Assembly: GCA_964444665.1 (NCBI GenBank)
Contig: CAYUIE010000008.1
Location: 62,001-126,000, forward strand
DNA length: 64,000 nt
Direction: 5' to 3'
Source: CAYZTY01 sp964444665
GTDB taxonomy: Bacteria; Planctomycetota; Phycisphaerae; Sedimentisphaerales; CAYZTY01
Positions 34,509 to 43,968 of this stretch are shown here, in pieces (position 1 is the first letter of the stretch; every line of letters begins with the position of its first letter). The position numbers and the translations under genes are program-made. The notes under the pieces were generated by a model. That model saw only the letters and a program-made list of their open reading frames with translations. It was not told the origin of the DNA and made no database searches.

Positions 34509-36215
34509 ATGAATATGTCAACAAAACTTAGTCAGGAAATGCAGTATGGTGTGATGTCTGAAGTGCGGAAACGAAGTTGGCTGTTACCCCAACTTTTGTT
34601 GGTATTCATAGCCTGGATTTTCCTGTGCTGGCTGCATTGGGACAATGATGGGCTCTGGTTCCCCGATGCACCGTTACACGCGGCTAATGGCATCTTTTGG
34701 AAGGATTACCTTCTAAACTTATCCTTCGACCCCATAGGCTACACCCTGAGCTATCACGCGCGCTATCCGGTGATTAACCCCACAAAATACCCACCGGTAT
34801 TCTACTTGCTGGAGGCAGTTTTCTTTGGGCTGTTCGGTCCATCACCGTATATCGCCAAAGGTCTTGTACTTGGATTTGCACTCATGGCGGCTCTATACAC
34901 GACTACCTGGTCTCGCAGATGGATTGCCCAAGACGCCGGTTGGGCCGGGGTGCTGTTTATCCTCTTGCCCGGCGTGGTTCAGTGGTCGCACGCCATTATG
35001 CTGAATATTCCTGCCCTGGCGCTGAGCATAGGGGCTCTTTACCACCTTCGCAGATGGATGGAGTCACCGACCACATCTCCTGCGTGGCGAGACTTATACG
35101 TCGGAGCGGCTATGGCGGTACTCTCGATACTGACATATCTGACAAGTGGCGTGTTGCTTTTAATCGCCGGCACCTGGCTTATCGTAAAACGCCGTTGGCG
35201 TTTACTATGGCATCTCAGGACGCTGGCGGTTTTCGTGGTCTCCGCGCTGTTGCTGCTGCCATGGGCAATTCTGGTGCTGAAGTACGAGCCTAATCGCATT
35301 GTAATGGCCACGGGCTCGGCTAACTATCTAACAGCCGTTTCATACTGGCACTGGAAGTATTATCTTGAGAGCCTTCCAGGACTTTTCGGCATGCATATCA
35401 TATTTATCGCGGCACTTGGCATTGCAGGCGGGATGCTTTTCCGGCGGTGGCGGCATGAAACAATACTTCTTTCTATTATGACGATAGTCCTGTTTGCCTT
35501 CTTCTCGTACGTGCCTTCCAGAGAAGACCGCTATATACTTCTGATGTCAGTGCCGATAGCTATCTTCTGCTTGCTCGGTTTGATTTCAACAGTTCACTTC
35601 ATTGGCAAGCTTGCAAGAATAAGGCCGGAGTGGGAAAAAGCTGCAACCTTAGCAGCCATAGCGGTGCTCTTAATTGGCCAAACATGGCAAGCCTTGAAAG
35701 TACCCGTTTATTCGGTTTCCGGCTACAAGCAACTCGTGGAATACATAAAAACGATTACTCCGGACGAATCCGTGTTTTACGATGGAGAAAACTATCAGAT
35801 TTTTACCTTCTATGTTCAATCCGGGGATCCCGACTATCGCCGTCGAGTTGTCGTCGGCAATAAATTGCTCTATGCCGAATCCTGGTTCCGTGGCCCGCAG
35901 GAGTTTGTCGAGTCTGCTCAGGATGTAGTCGATGTTTTACAAAAGCAAGGTGGATGTCAATGGATAGTCGTGGCTAACAAGCCGGTACTTTCGAAGTTGG
36001 CAGCCCCAAGGTACCTACGTAAAGCCGTAAAAGGACCACAGTTCGAGTTAACGAAGTGCCTGCCCATCACAAAGATACTGGAGACCGGCGTTGAGAAAAC
36101 AAGCGTATGTGTCTACCGGCTTCTTGTCCCGATAGAGCAAGTGGATGAAGTAGATATGCCTTTCTTTGGGCGAGGGGAAAATTTACGCCATCGAAGCAAG
36201 CCCATTCAGCGCTGA
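34509..36215 (+). CDS. GT39/ArnT-like membrane glycosyltransferase
   Basis: A 568-aa protein with about 11 membrane segments. The first external loop reads DNDGLWFPDAPLHAANGIFW, placing acidic residues where PMT/ArnT-family enzymes have catalytic ones, then INPTKYPPVFYLLEAVFFGLFG, a classic loop of this family. The C-terminal third (about 410-568) is soluble and probably periplasmic. It likely moves a sugar from polyprenyl phosphate to a glycan, lipid or protein. The gene lies alone on the plus strand and converges with the O-acylation genes. GC content is higher than in the sensor locus before it. A second start at 34515 is equally possible. Confidence 0.78.
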   Translation: MNMSTKLSQEMQYGVMSEVRKRSWLLPQLLLVFIAWIFLCWLHWDNDGLWFPDAPLHAANGIFWKDYLLNLSFDPIGYTLSYHARYPVINPTKYPPVFYLLEAVFFGLFGPSPYIAKGLVLGFALMAALYTTTWSRRWIAQDAGWAGVLFILLPGVVQWSHAIMLNIPALALSIGALYHLRRWMESPTTSPAWRDLYVGAAMAVLSILTYLTSGVLLLIAGTWLIVKRRWRLLWHLRTLAVFVVSALLLLPWAILVLKYEPNRIVMATGSANYLTAVSYWHWKYYLESLPGLFGMHIIFIAALGIAGGMLFRRWRHETILLSIMTIVLFAFFSYVPSREDRYILLMSVPIAIFCLLGLISTVHFIGKLARIRPEWEKAATLAAIAVLLIGQTWQALKVPVYSVSGYKQLVEYIKTITPDESVFYDGENYQIFTFYVQSGDPDYRRRVVVGNKLLYAESWFRGPQEFVESAQDVVDVLQKQGGCQWIVVANKPVLSKLAAPRYLRKAVKGPQFELTKCLPITKILETGVEKTSVCVYRLLVPIEQVDEVDMPFFGRGENLRHRSKPIQR

Positions 36216-36270
36216 TTATTATCAAGTGGACTAACTAATCACATAACGTATATACCCGTTACACATAGCA

Positions 36271-37347
36271 TCAGTGTTTTTTGCTTACACCGGATTCTTT
36301 TAGCCATGCATCGAATTCCTTGATAAACCGGGAACCGAAACGCTCGGCGCTCTCGTCGTCTAAATGAGCACCGTCGCGAACCATAAGTCCGTCAACAACC
36401 GGTGAGATGAAAGGAACTTCCAGGGCGGCAGCTAATGACGCTACCTCAAGTCGAGGTGACCAATAATCAGGATTTGGGACCGAGGTCAGTACAATATCAG
36501 TACCGCGCTTCGCCAGTGCGCGCTTGAACTCCAGAGCATTGGAAAGAATTTCTTCATCGATCTGCTTTACCTCCTCGGAGACATCCACAGGTGGTGAACC
36601 GACAGGAATTGGCCTTGGATGTTCCCTGATTGCAAACCAGGAACCCGAAGAAATCGACCGGCTGATGATAAACCGAGGAATCCAAATTCGGAATGGAGGC
36701 CTTAGCACACGCCAGTCAGCAAGTCCCTCAAAAGGCCTTGAATGGCGAATTAGCCAGGTTAGCTTCCACTCCCAGACTGTCTTCCTGGCCTCCCACGAAC
36801 TCGACCTCATTACTCTCTGCCCAAATTCACTCACGCGCGGCGTAAAGAAATTATGTTCGTCAAAACTGCCGGCATTTACGACTACTATTCGCGGACGCAA
36901 ATCTTGCTTCTCAATCAGGGACTGAATAAACTTACCCCCTTCGTCGTATCCGAAAGCAAGATTGTAGAACCTAAGTCCAGTTATCAATTCACCTTGTTTC
37001 AGTACGCTTTTCGGAAAGCCATAGGCCACTTGTGAATTCCCTAAAAAGAGGACATCCGCCTCTCGTGCATACTTTATCGACTCATCGAGCCCATGGTAGA
37101 GAATATAATGGTCTATAGCGAAATCGTCATAGGCCACATACCAGTCTTGCGGATCCGGCAGCGGCCGCGCAGGGACCAAGCCTTCATCCATTATAGCACC
37201 GGCGTTAAAAAACGACGCTTTTGCCATTATTCTTCCCATCTTCTGCCCCACCACCAAAGCTACGGCAAAAGTGACGAAAAAGACTATAAGCGACGCACAG
37301 ACCCGCCGCTTAGAACTGGAAGTAAATGAACGTTTCATTTTTGGCAT
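36271..37347 (-). CDS. SGNH-type hydrolase/transferase partner of MBOAT
   Basis: A 358-aa protein with an N-terminal membrane anchor (about 17-36) and an extracytoplasmic SGNH-like domain. LFLGNSQVAYGF has the block I serine, VVVNAGSFDEHNF resembles block II, and GAHLDDESAERF supplies the C-terminal Asp-x-x-His type motif. Its 5' end overlaps the MBOAT gene by 38 nt, so the two are coupled. Such pairs acetylate exported polysaccharides: the MBOAT moves acyl groups across the membrane and the SGNH protein places them on sugar, as in alginate acetylation. The substrate is unknown. Confidence 0.78.
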   Translation of the reverse strand: MPKMKRSFTSSSKRRVCASLIVFFVTFAVALVVGQKMGRIMAKASFFNAGAIMDEGLVPARPLPDPQDWYVAYDDFAIDHYILYHGLDESIKYAREADVLFLGNSQVAYGFPKSVLKQGELITGLRFYNLAFGYDEGGKFIQSLIEKQDLRPRIVVVNAGSFDEHNFFTPRVSEFGQRVMRSSSWEARKTVWEWKLTWLIRHSRPFEGLADWRVLRPPFRIWIPRFIISRSISSGSWFAIREHPRPIPVGSPPVDVSEEVKQIDEEILSNALEFKRALAKRGTDIVLTSVPNPDYWSPRLEVASLAAALEVPFISPVVDGLMVRDGAHLDDESAERFGSRFIKEFDAWLKESGVSKKH

Positions 37348-38722
37348 TACCCGTCAAAATGAGATAAACCATCACCGCCGCCAAGAATCCTTTCTCCACA
37401 GCTGATGGCTTGGGAATTCCAAAGCGCTCGACACTCAGTGTGCGCAGATGGCTCAAAGCCACCGGTGTAATTAACAACAAACCGAACATCACCATCTGCT
37501 TCGATAGCGGTTCGTAGGGCCCTATGAAAATACTCTTCACAATCGCCATCGCCTGAGTCATGTCGGTGGACCGGAAGAAGATCCAGGCGCAAAGCACCAA
37601 GGCCTGCACGACTATGGCCCATCCAAGCTTCATTAACAAAGAGCGTTTTTCCCGATTCAAACCCAGGAGACGCTCGATCGCCAGCAGTACTCCGTGTATC
37701 ACTCCCCATATCACGAAGGTATTGGCAGCCCCGTGCCAAAGCCCTCCCAACAGCATAACGACCAGCAGATTAGCGTACGTACGAGCCTTACCCTTCCGAT
37801 TTCCACCGAGTGAGATGTAAAGATAATCCCGGAGCCACGTTGAAAGCGTTATGTGCCATCGACGCCAGAAATCGCTGAAGGATGTGGCGATGTATGGGCT
37901 GTTGAAATTCTCCGGCAGGCGAAATCCCAACAGATAAGCTACTCCCCGTGCAATATTAGTGTAGCCGGCAAAGTCACCGAAAATCTGGCACGAGAAGAGT
38001 AGCGTCGTGTAAAGCGATAGCAGCCCGTTTCCTCCAGCACCGGCCCCCTGGCCCCAGTATTCGTCCACCACTGCCCCGCAGTGGTCAGCGACAACCATCT
38101 TGAGGAAGAAACCTGAGATTATCAGGTATGCACCCTGACCCCACACGGCCGCGCGAATACGGCGTACCCGGTCGATCTGATACAGGAAGTCGCGCGCACG
38201 TACAATGGGACCCGCCACAAGTTGTGGAAACAAGCTGACATAAAGAAGAAACTTCCAGAACCTTTCGACCGGCTTAATCTTGCCGCGATATATATCAATG
38301 GTGTAGCTCATTGACTGGAAGGTATAAAATGAGATTCCAATGGGTAAAACCACATCCAGGCGCGGAAAAGCCAAACCAGCCGAAACGAGCGTCTGTCCGA
38401 ATGCCTCCAGACTCTCCATAAAAAAGTCGAAGTATTTGAACGTGCCGAGAAGGCCCAGGTTTGCTACCAGCGAAGCTATAAGCCAAAGTCGTCGTTGTTT
38501 AGGCCGATCATCAAGAGCCAACTGACGCCCAGCTACAAAGTCAACGGCCGAACTGAAAAGAATAAGGACAAGATAGGCAGGAACGAACCATCCATAGAAC
38601 ACCATACTCGCAACCAGCAGCGTTACTAAATAGGTGCTACGGAGTTTGAACCTATCGCTAATAATCCGAACGAACAGGACTATAGACAATAGAAAAAGGA
38701 AGCTGAAGGATACAAAATTCAT
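37310..38722 (-). CDS. MBOAT-family O-acyltransferase (AlgI-like)
   Basis: A 470-aa polytopic enzyme. Family blocks are clear: LPIGISFYTFQSMSYTIDIY, FPQLVAGPIVRA, FSDFWRRWHITLSTWLRDYL with YISLGGNRKG, and LLGGLWHGAANTFVIWG holding the catalytic histidine near residue 328. This is the AlgI-type MBOAT that passes an acyl group across the cytoplasmic membrane for O-acetylation of a secreted glycan. It is followed by the overlapping SGNH gene and preceded by another SGNH protein on the same strand, making a compact O-acylation module. Confidence 0.93.
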   Translation of the reverse strand: MNFVSFSFLFLLSIVLFVRIISDRFKLRSTYLVTLLVASMVFYGWFVPAYLVLILFSSAVDFVAGRQLALDDRPKQRRLWLIASLVANLGLLGTFKYFDFFMESLEAFGQTLVSAGLAFPRLDVVLPIGISFYTFQSMSYTIDIYRGKIKPVERFWKFLLYVSLFPQLVAGPIVRARDFLYQIDRVRRIRAAVWGQGAYLIISGFFLKMVVADHCGAVVDEYWGQGAGAGGNGLLSLYTTLLFSCQIFGDFAGYTNIARGVAYLLGFRLPENFNSPYIATSFSDFWRRWHITLSTWLRDYLYISLGGNRKGKARTYANLLVVMLLGGLWHGAANTFVIWGVIHGVLLAIERLLGLNREKRSLLMKLGWAIVVQALVLCAWIFFRSTDMTQAMAIVKSIFIGPYEPLSKQMVMFGLLLITPVALSHLRTLSVERFGIPKPSAVEKGFLAAVMVYLILTGNAKNETFIYFQF

Positions 38723-38767
38723 AAAATAAGGTTAAAAAGTAGACTCCTTTATATACCTGGGGGCCAG

Positions 38768-39991
38768 TTAATTTGGAGGTATCAGGCCCAACTCGACAAA
38801 TTTTTCTACCAGACATTTTGCAACATAGGCGCCTGCCTCAGTATTTGGGTGGCTGTCGTTGGGCAGACGCATATATTGCCAACCATCCGGATGCCGGGCA
38901 CAGAGATCAATTAGGGGAAACGCGATATCATCAAAAATTGGATAAGCAAAGGAGGCGTCGTCATCCCAAAAACTCCAGTAGACAAGGATAAATTCGGCTC
39001 CGGTCGCTTCTACCTCCCGGCCCATTGCGTCGATGAGTGCCCGAGATATCTGAAGGTTGGGTTGCGGTCCCCACTTAAGCCAGGCCCGCTGCAAAATCAC
39101 CCATAGCCGCAGAACGCTGTAATCTTCGAGCCGGACAGGTGACCTTTTCAGATAAACCTTCCCATTACGCTTTAGCCCAAACAATGGTTTGGTTCCAACC
39201 ATTCTAATACCACGAAAAAGCAGACGGCGGTCATAGTTCAGGTTGCGATTAACGTGGGCCGGCAGGAAAGTGTAGATAACAGCGACCGTATTAAAATCAT
39301 ACATATACCGCTTCAATCTCAGCCAAGCCTGGTCTGTTCCATAGGCCTCGATACCCAGATTAACAACCTGAAAAGGGAAGTTTGGATTCTCAGCTAACTG
39401 GCCGACAAAAGTCTCTTCAAAAGGCAAGCCATAGCCCATAGTATAAGAGCCGCCGACAAAGAACACCGTAGGCCTATTGGTGTCTAATTGAGTGTCCGGC
39501 GTAGGGACGCGAATCCCTTGCTCATTAGTATATACAGGCACTGGCGGCTGAGTTCTAACGAAGGCTTGCATAACCGACTGGTTCGGAATATAAGTCCAGC
39601 CAAGTACGGGGTCATACTGAGCCCGCTTATGATCGGCCGGTTCCCAGGTAACCCGCAGGGGGTCACGAAATAGACGCAGGCCCAACTCCATCGCGGCCAA
39701 ACACAAAAAACTCGAAAAAATCACTGCAATAAGGGCAAATACGAGTGTTTTGCCCGAAGGTGCATATTTAGAAAACAAGATATTAATCCGTCTTCGAGCC
39801 ACAAAAATAAATGCCGCTATGACGGCCATAAGCAACTGGCTGCCAAACGCGACGGGGCGCATATCGCATATTTTCCAATTTAGCGAGACGAACTGTTCAA
39901 GCAGGGGCGGCCAGAGTAAAATGGCCAATATAAGGCAGACAAGCGATAACCATAACGCCGGTGTCGGTGATTTTGAAGGGGGGCCGTTCAT
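38768..39991 (-). CDS. Membrane-anchored SGNH/GDSL-like protein
   Basis: A 407-aa protein with three hydrophobic segments in the first 120 residues and a C-terminal SGNH domain. VFFVGGSYTMGYGLP is block I, VVNLGIEAYGTDQAWLRL is block II, and NDSHPNTEAGAYVAKCL carries the catalytic Asp and His. The fold is that of esterases and glycan acetyltransferases. It lies 45 nt upstream of the MBOAT gene on the same strand, so it probably joins the same O-acylation system. It resembles the 40166 protein in layout. Confidence 0.78.
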   Translation of the reverse strand: MNGPPSKSPTPALWLSLVCLILAILLWPPLLEQFVSLNWKICDMRPVAFGSQLLMAVIAAFIFVARRRINILFSKYAPSGKTLVFALIAVIFSSFLCLAAMELGLRLFRDPLRVTWEPADHKRAQYDPVLGWTYIPNQSVMQAFVRTQPPVPVYTNEQGIRVPTPDTQLDTNRPTVFFVGGSYTMGYGLPFEETFVGQLAENPNFPFQVVNLGIEAYGTDQAWLRLKRYMYDFNTVAVIYTFLPAHVNRNLNYDRRLLFRGIRMVGTKPLFGLKRNGKVYLKRSPVRLEDYSVLRLWVILQRAWLKWGPQPNLQISRALIDAMGREVEATGAEFILVYWSFWDDDASFAYPIFDDIAFPLIDLCARHPDGWQYMRLPNDSHPNTEAGAYVAKCLVEKFVELGLIPPN

Positions 39992-40165
39992 GAATTCAAT
40001 CTTTTCAAAGGACAGGAAATTAGAGTAACAAGTTTAAATAACTTTCATTAAAAACTAACATAATCATTGCTGTCAAAAACGAAATATTCTTTACACAATC
40101 ATAGCCTGCTGCTTATTATAAATGCTTATTAAACAGATTCTAACAAAGAAAGACAGGTAGATGAT

Positions 40166-41524
40166 ATGAGAAAATTCTCTATTTATTTTTTCTACGGACT
40201 ATACCTCTTTATTTTATGCGGGCTTATATTTCATACCTCAACGAATCCCGTAATTTTAGGAAAGTACTCACCTCAATATTTCTTCTCTCTTTTGGCGGCC
40301 ATCGGTTTATTTTTTTTGTACAGGAAAGCTGTTATTTTTATATTCAGTGAAACGAAAGTTAAAAGACCAAACGGCAGGGAATTTACAATTTCACCAATTC
40401 ACAAGATATTGTTTTATACCGTAATTTTATTGGTATGCCTTACAGCATCTGAAGTACTTTTAAGGTTAAAAGAACACGAACAAAATAAGAATGCTATTTT
40501 CGGTTTTCACCCCTTTTTACAGAACACCCAGAATATAAATGACAGCAAGCTGAATATTAATTCTCATGGATTTCGAGGAAATGAAATAACCGAAGCAAAA
40601 ACTGCTGGCACATATAGAATCTTTGTCTTAGGAGGTTCATCGGTTTTATGCGACAAAGTGCCGTTTGAAAAAAGTCACGCAAGAATTTTAGAAAGAATGT
40701 TACACCAACATTATCAAAACCAAATGAAAATAGAAGTATTAAACGCCGGAGACCATTGGCACACCACAGAACATTCCATTATCAAGTATTTATTCAAAAT
40801 AAAAGACTTTCAACCAGATTTAGTAATCCTATGGCATGGAATCAACGATTTATATCGCTCATTTTCTTCCAAGCGACTGGCTTTTAAAAAATTCCAATCG
40901 GATTATTCCCACTTTTTAGGGCCGGTTTCAGATATAGTCTCAAAGCATTTCGAGGAGAATAAACGACTCTGGCCTACAATCACCGTGCATTCTCGTACTC
41001 ACTACCGCATTTTCACACTTTTTGAAAGCAAACTGTATACTGATTTGAGAAAGCACCTGCAGTCTAATAAATTCAAAACCATCGACATTTCTGAGTTTCC
41101 CAGTTTGAAATCGTTCCAGAGAAATTTAAATTCCTTTATTCAGATTACCCATAACGACCGGGTAAAATTGATTCTTGCCACCCAGCCTTTTTTATATCAT
41201 GAAGGGCTTAGCGAGGCTGAAAAAAGCAGCATCTGGTTCCCTAAATGGTTTTGCGTTAATGAAAACAATGAATACCCTGATTTTAAGTCAATGGAATTAG
41301 GAATGAACCTTTTTAATTCAGAGACTAAAAAAATTGCAGAAATTTATAATATTCCGCTGGTTGACCTCGAAGCACGTGTACCTAAAAACCTGGATTATTT
41401 TCTGGACGACTGCCATTATACGGAAAAGGGTAATCAATTAATCGCGGAAACAATTTTTGAGTTTATTAAGAACAATAAATTAATAGAGCAAAAATCACTG
41501 CAAAACAGTAAGTCAGCCAAATGA
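40166..41524 (+). CDS. Membrane-anchored SGNH/GDSL-like protein, AT-rich
   Basis: A 452-aa protein with three N-terminal hydrophobic segments (about 5-22, 40-57 and 82-98) and an SGNH domain: FVLGGSSVLCDKVPF (block I), VLNAGDHWHTTEHS (block II), ILWHGINDLYR (block III, GxND) and DDCHYTEKGNQLIAE (catalytic Asp and His). All four blocks are present, so it should be an active esterase or acyltransferase. It is on the strand opposite to its neighbours and noticeably richer in A and T than the genes at 34.5-40 kb, which suggests a different origin. It converges with the 41539 gene, 14 nt away. Confidence 0.8.
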   Translation: MRKFSIYFFYGLYLFILCGLIFHTSTNPVILGKYSPQYFFSLLAAIGLFFLYRKAVIFIFSETKVKRPNGREFTISPIHKILFYTVILLVCLTASEVLLRLKEHEQNKNAIFGFHPFLQNTQNINDSKLNINSHGFRGNEITEAKTAGTYRIFVLGGSSVLCDKVPFEKSHARILERMLHQHYQNQMKIEVLNAGDHWHTTEHSIIKYLFKIKDFQPDLVILWHGINDLYRSFSSKRLAFKKFQSDYSHFLGPVSDIVSKHFEENKRLWPTITVHSRTHYRIFTLFESKLYTDLRKHLQSNKFKTIDISEFPSLKSFQRNLNSFIQITHNDRVKLILATQPFLYHEGLSEAEKSSIWFPKWFCVNENNEYPDFKSMELGMNLFNSETKKIAEIYNIPLVDLEARVPKNLDYFLDDCHYTEKGNQLIAETIFEFIKNNKLIEQKSLQNSKSAK

Positions 41525-41538
41525 ATAAATTACACTAT

Positions 41539-42813
41539 TTATTGCCTCTTTTTTAACTTCCCCCAAAAACGCGTAAACCAGATGGTTAAAGGAGTTGCCG
41601 CAAGCAGCACAATAAACGGTTCAACTGGATAACGATACCTGTAGAGTTGGACATGCGTCACATAGTATGGGAGTGGATAGACTAACAGGAAAAGCCATAT
41701 AAACATCAGATTCCATCTACGGTTTAGGCTATAACAAAAGCCATATAGAGCAAGCAAGGCGAGCGGGCCATACCAGATGAGTTGTACCCCGGACCATCTA
41801 CTCCATCTTCCCGGGCCACTACTCGGAAATTTACCCCAGAAGTACCAAAATCGTTTGGCGGTAAGTTGTAAAAACCTCAAGGGATGCATCCGTATCCATT
41901 CAAAGGCTTTATACTGCAAGTAACCGTAGTAAACAAACTCTGACTGAGATCTGTAGTAGGCATGCTCCTCCTCGTTGAGCGCTTCCAGCGCCTGTTTTCG
42001 TTCCTTGTCTATACCACCTCCCGAAGAGTAAGGATTATTGCCGAAAAAAAGCTCCAATCCAAAGTTTGACTTCAAGACCCCCGGAGTCCTCAGAACCAAA
42101 TAGTTTCGGACTCCCCAGGCAGTCACTACTATTCCGACTGCGACACACCAGATGACTACCAATCCTGCCCTTCTCCACCAACTAACTTTCCACACGTACA
42201 ACATGAGCAGGAGAAGCAGCGCAGGATAGATTGCCATTGTGGAATTGGTAAGAATGAGAATCCCGCTGAGCAGCCCAAGGCATGCAACCCTAAGAAAGAG
42301 GAACAACGGCCTCGCTGTAGTAGCAATAATTATGAGAAGCAGGAGAAGCATTATGGCAAATTCGCTGTGCCAAACGTATTTTACCGAGAAGAAAAGCGAA
42401 CCAGGATAGAAGGCCCATATAAGACCGGCGATGATGCCTTCCTTTCGGCCAAAAAAGCAGCTCCCAAGGACGGCCAAAAATACCCCTGTGAAAGCAGCAC
42501 AAATAGACTGGAAGAGGAATAAAATTACGGCTGCGGCCTTTGAGTATATCCCAAAAATAGCAAAAACACCACCGACCAGAAATGGGTACACAGGCGGAAA
42601 CTTTGCTGTCGGCGCATTCGCAATACTAAAACCGTGACCTTCTGCAAGTGACCTGCCAATCTTACCAATCTCATAACCGAATTCCCACTTATTTGGAAGC
42701 TCCCAACTCCGGAGAAAAACCATGCATACAATTCTTACTATAAGGGCGATAGTAAAAATGGTTAGTAAATATTTTCTTGGAAGAGAAATTTCAACCAATG
42801 ATTTTATCCTCAT
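41539..42813 (-). CDS. GT39/RgtA-like membrane glycosyltransferase
   Basis: A 424-aa polytopic protein of the PMT_2/ArnT-like GT-C group: NKWEFGYEIGKIGRSLAEGH and FSIANAPTAKFPPVYPFLVG are the first-loop motifs, followed by about nine membrane segments. It is shorter than most relatives here and lacks a large C-terminal soluble domain. The 5' end overlaps the UDP-galactopyranose mutase gene by 23 nt, so the two are co-translated and it may use a galactofuranose-type or related lipid-linked donor; this is inferred only from position. Confidence 0.78.
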   Translation of the reverse strand: MRIKSLVEISLPRKYLLTIFTIALIVRIVCMVFLRSWELPNKWEFGYEIGKIGRSLAEGHGFSIANAPTAKFPPVYPFLVGGVFAIFGIYSKAAAVILFLFQSICAAFTGVFLAVLGSCFFGRKEGIIAGLIWAFYPGSLFFSVKYVWHSEFAIMLLLLLIIIATTARPLFLFLRVACLGLLSGILILTNSTMAIYPALLLLLMLYVWKVSWWRRAGLVVIWCVAVGIVVTAWGVRNYLVLRTPGVLKSNFGLELFFGNNPYSSGGGIDKERKQALEALNEEEHAYYRSQSEFVYYGYLQYKAFEWIRMHPLRFLQLTAKRFWYFWGKFPSSGPGRWSRWSGVQLIWYGPLALLALYGFCYSLNRRWNLMFIWLFLLVYPLPYYVTHVQLYRYRYPVEPFIVLLAATPLTIWFTRFWGKLKKRQ

Positions 42814-43915
42814 AACACCTCAGGGCGGCAAGAATTGTTTTATCCATATCATAATAAGAATAGTCTCCGAGACGACCGCCCATAATGAGGTCTTTTTCCT
42901 TTTTAGAAAGTTCTTTATATTGTAGAAGCAGATTCTGATTCCCCGAGGTGTTTACAGGATAATAGGGTTCATCAGAATTAGTATTGGATGTTTCATAAAA
43001 AATAACGGTTTTTTGCCCGGTTATGTCTCTCTCCGGATGAAGGTGCCGCGGTTCATGAATTCTGATAATTTTCGTTTCAACATCCGCGCAATTCATTACA
43101 GCAGTACCCTGGTAATCTTCCACGTCAACAACTTCTTTTTCTAAAAAAATGCTTCTCCACTCAAGCCTGCCATATTTAAAATCGTAATATCTGTCTATGG
43201 GCCCGGTATAAATTGTTTTCTCTCTAATGCTAAAATTATGCCGATTTTCAAAGTAGTCACAGTTTAACTCAACCCGAATATTGGGTGACGAAAGCAACCT
43301 TTTGAAAACCTCCGTATAACCTTCACAGGGAAGCCCCTGCCATTTAGCATCTACAAAGTAATCCTCTCTATAATTATATCGCACCGGTAAACGGGTTATA
43401 ATACTAATCGGCAGCTCTTTGGGGTCCATACCCCATTGTTTAATTGTGTAGCCCTTAATAAGGGCCTCATAAAGCGGCCTCCCAATCAAAGATATTGCCT
43501 TTTCTTCCAGATTTTTAGGCTCCTTAATCCCCTCCTTTGCAATTTCATTCCTGATGAATTCTTTGGCCTCATAAGGCTTCAGATTAAGATTATAGAAGGA
43601 ATTAATTGTCTCAAGATTAATCGGCATCTGATATACTTTATTCTTGTAGGTCGTTAAAACCTGATGATGATAAGAGTTGAATTCTGTAAATTTCGTAATG
43701 TAATCCCAGACTTTCCCTGATGAAGTATGGAAAATATGGGTTCCATATTTATGCACTTCGATTCCAGTATCCTGGTCAAAATCACTATAGCAATTTCCGC
43801 CAATATGTGGGCGCTTGTCAATGACCAATACTTTCGCCCCTGAATCGTTAGCGAGCCGCTCAGCCATTACACTTCCAAAAAATCCTGCACCTACGATAAG
43901 ATAGTCATACGTCAT
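42791..43915 (-). CDS. glf: UDP-galactopyranose mutase
   Basis: Flavoenzyme converting UDP-galactopyranose to UDP-galactofuranose, the donor for galactofuranose in glycans. The 374-aa protein has the FAD motif IVGAGFFGSVMAERLA (residues 7-22), RPHIGGNCYSD, YGTHIFHTSSGKVWDYI, YTIKQWGMDPKELP and GGRLGDYSYYDMDKTI, all characteristic. Length is normal. It sits in the middle of the minus-strand glycan operon between a GT2 and a GT-C gene, implying that the surface glycan contains galactofuranose. Confidence 0.96.
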   Translation of the reverse strand: MTYDYLIVGAGFFGSVMAERLANDSGAKVLVIDKRPHIGGNCYSDFDQDTGIEVHKYGTHIFHTSSGKVWDYITKFTEFNSYHHQVLTTYKNKVYQMPINLETINSFYNLNLKPYEAKEFIRNEIAKEGIKEPKNLEEKAISLIGRPLYEALIKGYTIKQWGMDPKELPISIITRLPVRYNYREDYFVDAKWQGLPCEGYTEVFKRLLSSPNIRVELNCDYFENRHNFSIREKTIYTGPIDRYYDFKYGRLEWRSIFLEKEVVDVEDYQGTAVMNCADVETKIIRIHEPRHLHPERDITGQKTVIFYETSNTNSDEPYYPVNTSGNQNLLLQYKELSKKEKDLIMGGRLGDYSYYDMDKTILAALRCYEDKIIG

Positions 43916-43968
43916 ATCTAACCTTTATACAATTCGAATAGCTTACTGAATGATTTTCCCCTTATTTG

